Position numbers and translations under genes: made by a program | Shown here: in pieces, positions 1 to 6,679 of the stretch | Layout: each line of letters starts with the position of its first letter | Position numbering within the stretch: the first letter of the stretch is position 1 | The notes under the pieces: generated by a model | Told to the model about the DNA's origin: nothing | Database searches by the model: none | Seen by the model: only the letters and a program-made list of their open reading frames with translations | IMG/VR virus record: IMGVR_UViG_3300025327_000059 | Coordinates: 1-43,630 of that record | Strand: one strand, 5' to 3' | DNA from: a virus | Length of the DNA: 43,630 bases

Positions 1-159
1 AGATATATCGTAGTAGTCCTTTAAAATTCCATCTTTGTTCAACGAACCTTTTAAAAAAACTGTTAAAATATAGTTGTGTCCATGAAGATTTTTGCACTTT
101 CCTTCGTGCCAAGGGAGCTTGTGGGCCGCGGAAAAAGTAAATGTTTTAGAAATAATCAT
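1..159 (-). CDS. queD: QueD, N-terminal half (gene continues at the other end of the window)
   Basis: 6-carboxy-5,6,7,8-tetrahydropterin synthase converts dihydroneopterin triphosphate to carboxytetrahydropterin, the second step of 7-deazaguanine synthesis. The 53 residues from ATG at 159 carry the zinc triad (His13, His26, His28 in LHGHNY) and the catalytic Cys22 (GKCKNLHGH). The frame runs open off position 1. The missing C-terminal half, with LDH and NPTAE motifs, lies on the minus strand at 43630..43441. Together they give about 115 residues, the normal QueD length. A direct end-to-end join is out of frame by one base, so the contig ends carry one extra base or lack two. This is the first gene of the minus-strand deazaguanine operon, with a promoter just upstream. 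Confidence 0.92.
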   Translation of the reverse strand, partial: MIISKTFTFSAAHKLPWHEGKCKNLHGHNYILTVFLKGSLNKDGILKDYYDIS

Positions 160-195
160 CTCTACAATAATATAATAAGTCAAAACAAAATACAA
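160..195 (-). promoter_or_regulatory. Probable promoter of the deazaguanine operon
   Basis: On the minus strand a TTGTAT box (195..190) is followed after 17 bases by TATTAT (172..167). The ATG of queD begins 7 bases further on, so transcription would start at or next to the start codon. There is no good Shine-Dalgarno sequence. The geometry matches the leaderless-type promoters in the late region of this genome. Inferred from sequence only. Confidence 0.45.
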
Positions 196-241
196 TTACC
201 TGCTACTTGACCCTTGCCAAAAAATCCTTTATGTTAAATAA

Positions 242-305
242 TAGGGATAAAGAAAAAGCTCTTTGCTTCGCTCTTTATCCCTGCAAGGAGCTTTTTTTGT
301 GCTCC
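242..305 (+). promoter_or_regulatory. Overlapping mutually exclusive hairpins with U-run (attenuator-like)
   Basis: AGGGATAAAG at about 243-252 can pair with CTTTATCCCT at about 273-282. The loop sequence AAAAAGCTC-TTTGC can instead pair with the following GCAA-GGAGCTTTTT, forming a terminator-like stem ending in seven U. GGAGC can also pair with GCTCC at 301-305. The stems cannot all form together, except possibly as a pseudoknot. This is the arrangement of a terminator/antiterminator switch or a compact pseudoknot. No known riboswitch consensus was recognised. Confidence 0.4.
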
Positions 306-560
306 AAAAGGCGAGAGCGAACCCTCGGATAAGCCTTAAAGCCGATTGGGAGGGCGAATGCCTTAGGCGATTGACGGGCATAGCCTTAGAAACAGAACCA
401 GCAACTCACGCTACCAAGTCGGTTCTCTTTGATTTGAAAGAGAAGATTCAAAGTTAATAGGGAAGCTATAGCGATCTGAGAAACAACAGAAGAAATCGCT
501 AGAAAAACCGAGCTCAAAATACGGAGCTAGGGCTCCTCCTAGGCTCTTTCTGGGCATAGT
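306..560 (+). ncRNA. Gene-free, hairpin-rich segment; candidate structured RNA
   Basis: This stretch looks more GC-rich than its neighbours and holds no convincing gene. Perfect or near-perfect stems are visible: ATGCC/GGCAT around 359-380, TTCTCTTT (423-430) with AAAGAGAA (437-444), TAGCGAT (469-475) with ATCGCTA (495-501), and GAGCTAGG (524-531) with CCTAGGCTC (538-546, one bulge). A 64-codon frame starting on TTG at 263 runs through the hairpins and looks spurious. The strand is uncertain; plus is chosen because the upstream U-run hairpin and the downstream genes read that way. I do not recognise tmRNA, RNase P, 6S, an intron or a riboswitch. Confidence 0.35.
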
Positions 561-573
561 TAAACGTCGATAT

Positions 574-846
574 ATGGATAGCGTAAAAGACATTGTTGAT
601 ATAAATAAATTTAAAAAAAGAGAAAAAAAACGAGGCGCAACTTACCGCTGGCAAGATAGGGCTGTTGAAATTTGGACAAAGTTAGGCATTGAAGGCAAGC
701 CAAAAGCAGGTTGGTTTAAGATTTTTAGGGATTCTCCTAATTTATGCGAACAGGCATTTACAAATTTAATAGATGCTCCTGCAAAAAATGACCCTGAACA
801 TTATTTTTACTGGCTTGTCAACGATTTAAAGAGGATACAAAAATGA
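574..846 (+). CDS. Small early phage protein, unknown
   Basis: A 90-residue protein, not recognised. It has a basic N-terminal stretch (FKKREKKRG) followed by a Trp- and Phe-rich helical part (YRWQDRAVEIW, WFKIFRD, YFYWLVNDLK), suggesting a small nucleic-acid or protein-binding protein. It is the first gene of the plus-strand early block, directly after the structured intergenic region. Its stop overlaps the ATG of the next gene (ATGA), typical of a coupled operon. No clear Shine-Dalgarno site precedes it. Confidence 0.7.
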   Translation: MDSVKDIVDINKFKKREKKRGATYRWQDRAVEIWTKLGIEGKPKAGWFKIFRDSPNLCEQAFTNLIDAPAKNDPEHYFYWLVNDLKRIQK

Positions 847-1208
847 ACCCTGAGGGATTAGTAGCGCAACAGAGAATTTTAGAGCAGATCAAAGATTTAA
901 TAATTGAAGGGGAAGCCGCCGCCCGCGGAATGCTTGTTAGCACTTACTTTCAAGTTGGCACAATAATCATTGAAAATAATCTTTTGCCGCAATCGGTTGC
1001 GGAATACATAGGTCGAAGCGAACGAATGGTGCAGTATATGGTTAAGTTCGCTTCAAACCCTAAGATTTTAGACAAAGTTTCTAAGCAAGATAGCTGGACC
1101 GCTATTATTCGGAAGCATCTTACCACTCCCTCAGACCCCAAAGAACACGAACACGAACCCATCACAATTACAATCTGCAAAATCTGTCGGGTTGAAATCT
1201 CAAGCTAA
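843..1208 (+). CDS. Small early protein with HTH-like segment
   Basis: A 121-residue protein. The middle (about residues 45-70, SVAEYIGRSERMVQYMVKFA) has the spacing of a helix-turn-helix and resembles HTH parts of phage replication or DUF3102-type proteins, so DNA binding is plausible. A CKIC pair near the C-terminus may bind metal. It overlaps the preceding gene by four bases and ends just before an early promoter at 1217. The function is not known. Confidence 0.7.
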   Translation: MNPEGLVAQQRILEQIKDLIIEGEAAARGMLVSTYFQVGTIIIENNLLPQSVAEYIGRSERMVQYMVKFASNPKILDKVSKQDSWTAIIRKHLTTPSDPKEHEHEPITITICKICRVEISS

Positions 1209-1216
1209 CTTGTTGG

Positions 1217-1246
1217 TTGACATCTTATAAGTAATTATAATACAAT
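1217..1246 (+). promoter_or_regulatory. Early promoter, copy 1
   Basis: TTGACA (1217-1222), an 18-base spacer and TACAAT (1241-1246), 23 bases before the ATG at 1270. The whole stretch down to the ATG closely resembles the promoter at 3953, including AATTAAG.ATAAATAATATG just upstream of both genes. Confidence 0.7.
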
Positions 1247-1269
1247 ATAGGTAATTAAGGATAAATAAT

Positions 1270-1461
1270 ATGAATATAAATAAAAGAAATCAGTATGGAG
1301 TTAAAGATTCAAGCAATTGTTATTTGAATATAAATAGTAAAAGGTATGAGCAATGGAGTGATTTTAAATTAAAAGAAATTTGCGAGAAGGAAAATCCGAA
1401 CGATCAATTTATTGCAAGAAAACAAAAAGAAGGTTTTTTAAGAATATACATAGAGGTTTAA
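1270..1461 (+). CDS. Small early protein, unknown
   Basis: A 63-residue, Lys/Asn-rich hydrophilic protein with no recognised domain. It is the first gene behind the TTGACA/TACAAT promoter at 1217. Only a weak AAGGA ribosome site precedes it. The next gene starts one base after its stop, so they are likely co-transcribed. Confidence 0.65.
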   Translation: MNINKRNQYGVKDSSNCYLNINSKRYEQWSDFKLKEICEKENPNDQFIARKQKEGFLRIYIEV

Positions 1462-1462
1462 C

Positions 1463-1666
1463 ATGACACCAAAGCAAGCAATGGACCAAGCATTATTTTT
1501 AAGATACCTAGCTGGTACAAGCCAAATGGATTACGAAGAAGCTAAGGCAAAAGCAGAGCCCTTGTTAGCCGAAGTAAACGAAGCATCTAAAGCAATTGCT
1601 AAAAAATACAACCGATCTCCGCAGAAAATGACCTTTGCGACCTTGCCAATGAGGAGCCCTAAATGA
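1463..1666 (+). CDS. Small early helical protein, unknown
   Basis: A 67-residue protein rich in Ala, Glu and Lys and predicted to be helical (EEAKAKAEPLLAEVNEASKA). No domain is recognised. It starts one base after the preceding stop and overlaps the next small gene by ATGA. Confidence 0.6.
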   Translation: MTPKQAMDQALFLRYLAGTSQMDYEEAKAKAEPLLAEVNEASKAIAKKYNRSPQKMTFATLPMRSPK

Positions 1667-1821
1667 AAGCTGTCTATTATAGGAGATTTAAAAGGTTAGT
1701 TTACTTCAACTTCGCAAAACAATGGATAGGCATAAATTGCCCTAGCCAAAGATCAGCAAAAAAATTACTGGCATTAGTTGAAAGCAGGACAGGATTGAAT
1801 CAGGAATTAAGGATAGTATGA
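1663..1821 (+). CDS. Short basic protein, unknown
   Basis: A 52-residue basic protein (YYRRFKRLVYFNF at the N-terminus) set between two genes with ATGA overlaps at both ends (starts at 1663 over the 1666 stop; stops at 1821 over the 1818 start). The four-base overlaps and intact frame support a real gene. The function is unknown; its high basic content would suit nucleic-acid binding. Confidence 0.6.
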   Translation: MKAVYYRRFKRLVYFNFAKQWIGINCPSQRSAKKLLALVESRTGLNQELRIV

Positions 1822-2201
1822 CTTTCACCAAAAAACAAAAACAAGCATACCTTCAGGGATTAAGAAATCGCTGGAGAGAATCTAAAGCCCTCGCAGAAGC
1901 GGATGAAACCGCCAAAGCCCTTTGGAATGAAACAGGCGGCAAAGTATCTTATCTAAGCTTCTATTTTGTCCTGCAGGATATGAGGCGGTTAGGTTTAGAC
2001 GGGCTTCCATACATTGATTGTAAGACTTTTGGCAAGTGGAGAGAGGCAGGTTTTGTAGTTAAAAAGGGCGAACACTCAAAAATTGACGGCATTGTTTGGA
2101 TTGGCGCGGAACCTAAAGACGAGGAAGACGAGGAAGACCGATATTTGTTCCCAAAGGTTTATCATCTTTTCCATGAGACTCAAGTGGAGGCTATTAAATG
2201 A
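1818..2201 (+). CDS. ArdC N-terminal-like antirestriction / ssDNA-binding domain protein
   Basis: A 127-residue protein whose C-terminal two thirds match the pattern of the ArdC N-terminal domain: a KTFGKWREAGFVVKKGEHS core (about residues 68-87), an acidic loop (EDEEDEEDR) and a closing YHLFHETQV segment. In ArdC this domain binds single-stranded DNA and is normally followed by a zinc metalloprotease domain, which is absent here. ArdC proteins protect incoming DNA from restriction, which fits a phage that also seems to modify its guanines. A separate SprT-like zincin lies at 38207. Assigned from motif resemblance. Confidence 0.7.
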   Translation: MTFTKKQKQAYLQGLRNRWRESKALAEADETAKALWNETGGKVSYLSFYFVLQDMRRLGLDGLPYIDCKTFGKWREAGFVVKKGEHSKIDGIVWIGAEPKDEEDEEDRYLFPKVYHLFHETQVEAIK

Positions 2202-2437
2202 AGTGGTATTTTTCTTTTGGGAGTGGTCAGGTGCACAACGGTAAATATCATGTGATAGAAGGAACTTTTGAAGAAGCACGAAAAAAAATGTTTGAGCGTT
2301 TTGGTGCTAAATGGTCAATGCAATACTCAGAAAAACAATGGAATAATCCCAGCGTAGATAGTATGGGATACCAAGGTATAGACCCCAAGAGTAAGCCAAC
2401 CCTAGCTGATGTTTGGGGCTGGACGGAGATTAAATGA
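2198..2437 (+). CDS. Small early protein, unknown
   Basis: A 79-residue aromatic-rich protein (KWYFSFGSGQ at the start, EARKKMFERFGAKWSMQY in the middle). The layout resembles small phage proteins of unknown function whose N-terminal beta part is followed by EEAR..M...FG.KW. It overlaps both neighbours by ATGA. No function can be stated. Confidence 0.65.
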   Translation: MKWYFSFGSGQVHNGKYHVIEGTFEEARKKMFERFGAKWSMQYSEKQWNNPSVDSMGYQGIDPKSKPTLADVWGWTEIK

Positions 2438-2637
2438 GATATTTACATACGATCAGTAAAAAAGACGTAGGTAAAAGATTTATCAATGTTCAAAAAGAAT
2501 GTCCAACTTGCGGTCATATTGAAAAACTTAGAATTGATATGCAAGATGTTCTAGGAAAAGTTTTACCGCAGGATCAAAACAGAAAAATTTATCAAAGCGC
2601 CAGAAAAATCATCTATGTAGAGGTGGCAAAAAGATGA
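2434..2637 (+). CDS. Small protein with single CxxC knuckle
   Basis: A 67-residue protein with one CPTCGH knuckle at about residues 23-28 that could form half of a zinc site. The rest is basic and mixed alpha/beta. It overlaps both neighbours by four bases. Unknown early phage protein. Confidence 0.65.
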   Translation: MRYLHTISKKDVGKRFINVQKECPTCGHIEKLRIDMQDVLGKVLPQDQNRKIYQSARKIIYVEVAKR

Positions 2638-2930
2638 AACAATACGCCTACACGATTTATAAACACAATGGGGAGATTAAAAGATACCCTCCTTGCAAAA
2701 AGAAAACCTTTAAAGATTTTTACAGAATGTTAGATTGCCACACAATTGAAATAATCCCCCGCGACTATTACAAAAACAAAGGTTACGGGCGTTGCACAAT
2801 GTACGGGGACGAGGAAGCTCGATTTAACGAGAATAATAAGCGCAACCCTTACTTTGAAAGCATAGTTGCAGAAGACGGAGCAGTTTGGGACGTTGTAGGA
2901 GATATTATTAAAGAGGAGGTGTTTAAGTGA
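2634..2930 (+). CDS. DUF3846-like early protein
   Basis: A 98-residue protein. The order IEIIPRDYY, then GDEEARFNENNKRNPYF, then WDVVGDII matches the layout of DUF3846-type phage and plasmid proteins, which have a short beta part, a DEEG-like turn, Asn-rich contacts and a closing VVGD segment. The role of that family is unknown. ATGA overlap with the gene before; the GTG of the immunity gene overlaps its stop. A strong AGAGGAGG site at 2913-2920 near its end serves the next gene. Confidence 0.6.
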   Translation: MKQYAYTIYKHNGEIKRYPPCKKKTFKDFYRMLDCHTIEIIPRDYYKNKGYGRCTMYGDEEARFNENNKRNPYFESIVAEDGAVWDVVGDIIKEEVFK

Positions 2931-3106
2931 CAGCCGAAGGTGTAATTATCGCCTTAATGCTTTTAGGTGTTTACTTCTTCCCGACAATTTGGGCGGCAAA
3001 TAAACGCAAAAAAAACAAAGATGCAATTTTTGTCTTAAATTTATTCCTAGGTTGGACTGTAATAGGCTGGGTGTTTGCCTTAGTTTGGGCGGCAATGAAA
3101 GACTAA
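2927..3106 (+). CDS. Superinfection immunity-family membrane protein
   Basis: A 59-residue protein starting on GTG at 2927, seven bases after AGGAGGT. Two membrane segments are visible: IIALMLLGVYFFPTIWAA (about 6-23) and LNLFLGWTVIGWVFALVWAA (about 37-56). The NlfLGWTviGWvfALvWA signature is that of the superinfection-immunity family, which includes T4 Imm. In T4, Imm sits in the host inner membrane and blocks DNA entry from later phages. Expected role here: exclusion of related phages during early infection. Confidence 0.85.
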   Translation: MTAEGVIIALMLLGVYFFPTIWAANKRKKNKDAIFVLNLFLGWTVIGWVFALVWAAMKD

Positions 3107-3107
3107 C

Positions 3108-3302
3108 ATGGAACTTACAGACGAAGAACGAGAAGCAATAGATCAAGAGGTAGCGACTATCCTTGTAAAAATTAAGGAAAGTGGCTGGACGGAAACAATG
3201 AAAATTATAACTGCTTTTCAAGCAGGTGTTGAATTTTGGAAGAAAAGAATAGACGAACCTATGCAACAACTACCCAATCTACGTAAACCTAAGCAAAAAT
3301 GA
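3108..3302 (+). CDS. Small acidic early protein, unknown
   Basis: A 64-residue helical protein with an acidic N-terminal half (MELTDEEREAIDQEV) and a basic tail. No domain is recognised. It begins two bases after the immunity gene and overlaps the DUF4326 gene by ATGA. Confidence 0.6.
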   Translation: MELTDEEREAIDQEVATILVKIKESGWTETMKIITAFQAGVEFWKKRIDEPMQQLPNLRKPKQK

Positions 3303-3640
3303 AACCTAAACGAATACAACGCAAAAGAACAAAAGGCTGGAAGATGCTAGCAAATACAGTTTACGTAGGAAGACCGACAATTTACAGTAATCCTTTTGTG
3401 ATTGGTAAGCCTGATTTAACGCTTGGATTAGTAGTAGTTAAAGATAGACAAGAAGCGGTCCGAGAATTTAAAAATATGCTAAATCCTAAAAGGGCTTACG
3501 TGCAGGTTCATGGTTTTAACTACAAAGAATACAAAAAGATTATACGTTCTGAATTAAAAGGCAAAAATTTAGCTTGCTTTTGCCCGCTAGACCAACCTTG
3601 CCACGCAGACATTTTATTGAAAATAGCAAATGATCGATAA
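3299..3640 (+). CDS. DUF4326 family protein
   Basis: A 113-residue protein with the full DUF4326 pattern: RIQRKRTKGWKM near the start, VYVGRPTIYSNPF (about 22-34), and a C-terminal ELKGKNLACFCPLDQPCHAD block with three Cys and one His that probably bind a metal. DUF4326 is common in phages and has no settled function. It overlaps the preceding gene by four bases and the next by eleven. Confidence 0.8.
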   Translation: MKPKRIQRKRTKGWKMLANTVYVGRPTIYSNPFVIGKPDLTLGLVVVKDRQEAVREFKNMLNPKRAYVQVHGFNYKEYKKIIRSELKGKNLACFCPLDQPCHADILLKIANDR

Positions 3641-3956
3641 ATTTAAAAAGTTTGTTACGGAACACAACGGGATTACTTTCACTAAGTACCAAGGCGTAGA
3701 GAAGCGCAGAGGCGAAACTGCTACGCAAGAAGCCAAGTATCACCTTGAAGGTGTGCCCTCAGTTACTAAAGCAATAGGACAATATAAGTATGGAGACGAG
3801 GTTATCATTCAAATTTTTAATGAGGCTGGCTCAACCATTAAAAGAGAACGGGTTAACAGCAATTACGACAGGATACAAATTTTCTTTAAGCTAGACGTTT
3901 TTGAAGAGATTTGTAAGGCATTCTTATTAGACCTAGATGACCCTTTTGGTGCTTGA
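3630..3956 (+). CDS. Small early protein, unknown
   Basis: A 108-residue mixed alpha/beta protein, not recognised. It overlaps the DUF4326 gene by eleven bases and is followed by the second early promoter, whose TTGACA begins inside its last codons (3953). Last gene of this early sub-cluster. Confidence 0.6.
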   Translation: MIDKFKKFVTEHNGITFTKYQGVEKRRGETATQEAKYHLEGVPSVTKAIGQYKYGDEVIIQIFNEAGSTIKRERVNSNYDRIQIFFKLDVFEEICKAFLLDLDDPFGA

Positions 3957-3982
3957 CAACATTATAGGTAAGTATTTATAAT
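3953..3982 (+). promoter_or_regulatory. Early promoter, copy 2
   Basis: TTGACA (3953-3958), an 18-base spacer and TATAAT (3977-3982), 24 bases before the ATG at 4007. From the -35 to the ATG it is a close relative of the element at 1217. Consensus boxes and an AT-rich start suggest a strong early promoter. Confidence 0.8.
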
Positions 3983-4006
3983 TATAGTTAATTAAGATTA
4001 AATAAT

Positions 4007-4159
4007 ATGGATTACGACCAAGAGATAGAAAAAATGTATCACCCAGAGAATTTTGAAAAGGAGGCTCCTTTTGAGGCAAGTACGGCTTCACAGCCAAAAG
4101 ATGCCGAGGATTCTCCTTTTGATTTAGACATTGAAAGGCTTTTTGGGTTTGATAAATGA
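4007..4159 (+). CDS. Short acidic protein, unknown
   Basis: A 50-residue acidic protein (ATG at 4007, TGA overlapping the next ATG). First gene behind the promoter at 3953. It has two similar acidic segments with a shared APFE/SPFDLD pattern. No family is recognised; it could be a small inhibitor or DNA mimic because of its charge, but that is inference. Confidence 0.6.
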   Translation: MDYDQEIEKMYHPENFEKEAPFEASTASQPKDAEDSPFDLDIERLFGFDK

Positions 4160-4383
4160 TTGACCTAGATATTTATTCCGACAATCCATTGGCAAATAAA
4201 ATAGTAGAAGATCAAGACTTGAAGTTAGATATTGCTCACAACATGACTACGTTTGGTGGTAGTTTTGTTCAGGCATTGAGCAAGTGCATAATAACCGCAG
4301 ACCGCGATAATCTCCGCAAATTAGTTTTAGCTTTCCCAAATTACATTAGAGACTACCAGCCGAAGAAATGGAGTAAAAAATGA
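4156..4383 (+). CDS. Small early protein, unknown
   Basis: A 75-residue protein, helical in its C-terminal half (GSFVQALSKCIITADRDNLR). It resembles short phage proteins found next to recombination genes, but no family was recognised. ATGA overlaps on both sides. Confidence 0.6.
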   Translation: MIDLDIYSDNPLANKIVEDQDLKLDIAHNMTTFGGSFVQALSKCIITADRDNLRKLVLAFPNYIRDYQPKKWSKK

Positions 4384-4625
4384 GCATCTGGGATAACGAG
4401 CCTTGGAAGTTTGGCAAGATAAAAAAAGTGCAAACCGACAAAGGCATTGAATATGTCGTTAATTCTTTTACCCGCAAGGGAGCGACTTATGTTGTCCAGC
4501 AAACGCCAATGGGACAATTGTATTGCAACTGCCCTGCTTATCAGTACCAACATCAAGAAACCTGCAAGCACGTTGAGAGAGTTATGAAATTTATAAAAGT
4601 AGAAAAAGAGGTACAAAATGCCTAA
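4380..4625 (+). CDS. SWIM zinc-finger protein
   Basis: An 81-residue protein with a C-x-C-x(n)-C-x-H arrangement (YCNCPAY then ETCKHV, about residues 50-65), the zinc-binding SWIM signature, after a beta-rich N-terminus (EYVVNSFTRKGATYVVQQ). SWIM modules bind DNA or proteins. It lies directly before a PD-(D/E)XK nuclease and a probable ssDNA-binding protein, so a role in recombination or replication is likely. Confidence 0.8.
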   Translation: MSIWDNEPWKFGKIKKVQTDKGIEYVVNSFTRKGATYVVQQTPMGQLYCNCPAYQYQHQETCKHVERVMKFIKVEKEVQNA

Positions 4626-5661
4626 GAAAACTCCGCAGACTAACTCGAAAGGGAAAGGAGCAGGAGTATCGGACAGCGTTACCCCTGCTTCGCCCCCTAA
4701 GATGAAAGATAAAAAAGAATTCCTTAAATTTATTCGCTCCAATGGCAAAGTTTACAAATTAAAAATTGGGGAAGTAATTAGATTTGATACTGACATCTCT
4801 CATTTTTACTGGATAAACGGAGTGTTTGCACCAAGCGTTACGGGAATTTTAGACGCAACAATGCCAGTACCTTTTGGCTTAAAGATGTTTTGGCAGACAA
4901 ATACAAAGCAAGAAGCCGACCAGATATTTGAAGACGCAGGGCTTTTGGGGACAAAAATGCACGATGCTTTTGAAAAACTTTTACATGGGCTTCAATTAAA
5001 TGTATTAAAAGACTACCCGACAGAACGGGAAAAGAAAATCTTAATGGCTTTTGAGGATTGGTTTAAGACTTATACCCCGTCAAACTTTCAGCCAGAGCAG
5101 ATCGTGGCAAGCAAAAAATTTAAGTATGCTGGCACGTTAGACCTAGTTGGCAAAATAGACGGCAAGGTTTGGTTGATTGATTTTAAGACTTCAAGCGGGG
5201 TTCGCCTTTCCCATAAATTACAGGTTCTAGCTTATAAACAAGCCTACGAGGAGAGCTACGGAATAAAGATAGATAAAGTAGCAATCTTAAGGCTAGGGAC
5301 GCTTCACAAGGGCAATGGCAAAGCCAAAGAAGGCAAGCTCAAAGACACAGGTGCGGGTTGGGAGATTCAGACCGCAGACGAAATGAACGTAATAGTTGAT
5401 GGTAAAAAGAAAACTGTGAAGCTAACAATAAAAGACTTCATGCGCTTCTACCAGACTTATTTGATGCTTAATGGCGGTAAAGTGCCAGAGCCAGCAGAGA
5501 TCGCAGTCTATCCTGAGACAATGCAAATACTTGAGCCAGTAGAAAAAGAAGTAAAAAAAGGCGACACAATTAAAGCAGACGATGAATTAACAGTTGATGC
5601 AATAGAAACTAAAAAAGGAAAGGTAGAGATTAAACTAAAAGCGAAAGGAGGCAAAAAATGA
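4618..5661 (+). CDS. PD-(D/E)XK family nuclease (phage exonuclease type)
   Basis: A 347-residue protein. Residues about 50-110 hold the SVTGILDATMP...LKMFWQ segment typical of Cas4/RecB-like phage nucleases. The catalytic core is AGTLDLVGKIDG followed by VWLIDFKTSSG (about 175-200), giving the D...(D)xK residues, then the QVLAYKQAY helix. Such enzymes resect DNA ends for recombination. The Lys-rich ends may bind DNA. It overlaps the SWIM gene by eight bases and the next gene by four. Confidence 0.85.
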   Translation: MPKKTPQTNSKGKGAGVSDSVTPASPPKMKDKKEFLKFIRSNGKVYKLKIGEVIRFDTDISHFYWINGVFAPSVTGILDATMPVPFGLKMFWQTNTKQEADQIFEDAGLLGTKMHDAFEKLLHGLQLNVLKDYPTEREKKILMAFEDWFKTYTPSNFQPEQIVASKKFKYAGTLDLVGKIDGKVWLIDFKTSSGVRLSHKLQVLAYKQAYEESYGIKIDKVAILRLGTLHKGNGKAKEGKLKDTGAGWEIQTADEMNVIVDGKKKTVKLTIKDFMRFYQTYLMLNGGKVPEPAEIAVYPETMQILEPVEKEVKKGDTIKADDELTVDAIETKKGKVEIKLKAKGGKK

Positions 5662-6191
5662 AAAAGGTAACACCAGAAAAGTACATCAAGCCTAGCAAGT
5701 TTATTCATTTTAAAGTAGGAGAAAACCGCATTAAAATCATGAGTATGATTTATCTTTACCAAAAATACGGGCTAAGAGCCGCAGGGCGTTATATCTCCCA
5801 AATAGTTAGGGAGGGCGAGCCAGTCAACGATATATTTTTGAGGAAAGACCGAAGCGGAAAGACAGTTGAACCAAAGCAACAATGGGGCTTTGTGGTTTGG
5901 AGCGATGAATTACAAGAGTTCCGAGTGCTTGAATGCGGTCCAATGCTAGGAGATCAATTAGCAAAATTGCTTGGGCAGATCGGTCATGATTATATTAAAG
6001 TCGATATTCTTGTTAACCGAGTTGGGCTAACTATGCACGATACAAAATACACAGTTAAAGTAGCGCCTGAAAATAAAGACTTACCAAAAAGGGTAGGAGA
6101 CTCGCTTAAATTAGAGTATGAATTTTACAAAGCCTATTTTGAGAAGGGAGGGGAGAATGCAAACCCAGTTCCTAGACAAGCAACTGATTGA
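5658..6191 (+). CDS. Probable phage single-stranded DNA-binding / recombination protein
   Basis: A 177-residue beta-rich protein starting KKVTPEKYIKPSKFIHFKVGENRIKI. The KFIHFKVGENRIKIM opening and the later QQWGFVVWSDELQEFRVLEC block resemble uncharacterised phage proteins encoded beside exonucleases and taken to be OB-fold ssDNA-binding proteins. It is placed directly after the PD-(D/E)XK nuclease with an ATGA overlap. Unlike T4 gp32 it has no strongly acidic tail. Function is assigned from context and motif resemblance. Confidence 0.55.
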   Translation: MKKVTPEKYIKPSKFIHFKVGENRIKIMSMIYLYQKYGLRAAGRYISQIVREGEPVNDIFLRKDRSGKTVEPKQQWGFVVWSDELQEFRVLECGPMLGDQLAKLLGQIGHDYIKVDILVNRVGLTMHDTKYTVKVAPENKDLPKRVGDSLKLEYEFYKAYFEKGGENANPVPRQATD

Positions 6192-6330
6192 TCTCAAAAT
6201 GAGTTACGGGGATAGAATGCTCGTAATTTCAAATAAAAGTGGACATATCGTTTTACCTCGAGTTAAACTATATTCTGTGCTAGTGTTTATTATTAGAATC
6301 TTAAAGCGTGTTACAATTAAACAAAAATGA
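6157..6330 (+). CDS. Short protein, unknown
   Basis: A 57-residue protein. The start at 6157 follows a strong GGGAGGGGAG site and is preferred over an upstream in-frame ATG at 6118. The N-terminal half is hydrophilic; the C-terminal half has a hydrophobic stretch (LYSVLVFIIRIL) then basic residues, perhaps a membrane anchor. It overlaps the SSB-like gene by 35 bases and the HNH gene by 23. Confidence 0.5.
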   Translation: MQTQFLDKQLIDLKMSYGDRMLVISNKSGHIVLPRVKLYSVLVFIIRILKRVTIKQK

Positions 6331-6679
6331 TGACAAAGCAGACAGACTCTTTAGACAATATATCCTCAGACGAGACCATTTCAAATGTGTCATCTGTGGC
6401 TCCCGCTATCTCCCGACTGTTGCTCACCTTATTCGGAGGGGCTATGACCAAACGAGATGGGAACCGAAAAATGCCGTTGTACTTTGTTGGCTCCCGCATC
6501 ATCAATTCTATACGGACCACCCTAAACTTTGGGACGCTTGGTGCGTTGAGCGAGTTGGAGAAGTTAAATGGGCAAGACTTAAATTACAAAGTCAAAACCG
6601 AGAAGTCAGAAAAATCGACTATCCCCAACTCTTTAAAAGATTGGAGGGACTCTTAAATGGACAACTTACTCAGGCGTGA
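6308..6679 (+). CDS. HNH endonuclease-like protein (NinG type)
   Basis: A 123-residue protein beginning on GTG at 6308. It carries a CVICGS knuckle, then VAHLIRRG, TRWEPKNAVVLC and HHQFYTDHP, the His-Asn-His layout of HNH nucleases. The RRDHFKCVICG opening and AHLIRRG resemble recombination nucleases of the NinG type. A role in recombination or junction processing is likely given the neighbouring nuclease and ssDNA-binding genes. No good ribosome site is seen before the GTG, so translation may be coupled to the gene before. Confidence 0.75.
   Translation: MLQLNKNDDKADRLFRQYILRRDHFKCVICGSRYLPTVAHLIRRGYDQTRWEPKNAVVLCWLPHHQFYTDHPKLWDAWCVERVGEVKWARLKLQSQNREVRKIDYPQLFKRLEGLLNGQLTQA

Noticed and set aside
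160-241. preQ1 or other known riboswitch before queD
   Set aside because: The leader is almost absent (promoter -10 is 7 bases before ATG) and no preQ1 consensus is seen.
263-457. Plus-strand 64-codon frame starting on TTG
   Set aside because: It begins inside a strong hairpin, has no ribosome site and crosses several stems; the region looks like RNA, not protein.
411-593. Minus-strand 60-codon frame
   Set aside because: Antisense to the structured region and the start of the first early gene, with no ribosome site or context.
6327-6656. Plus-strand 109-codon frame in the HNH gene
   Set aside because: Shadow of the HNH frame, whose Cys/His motifs are unambiguous.
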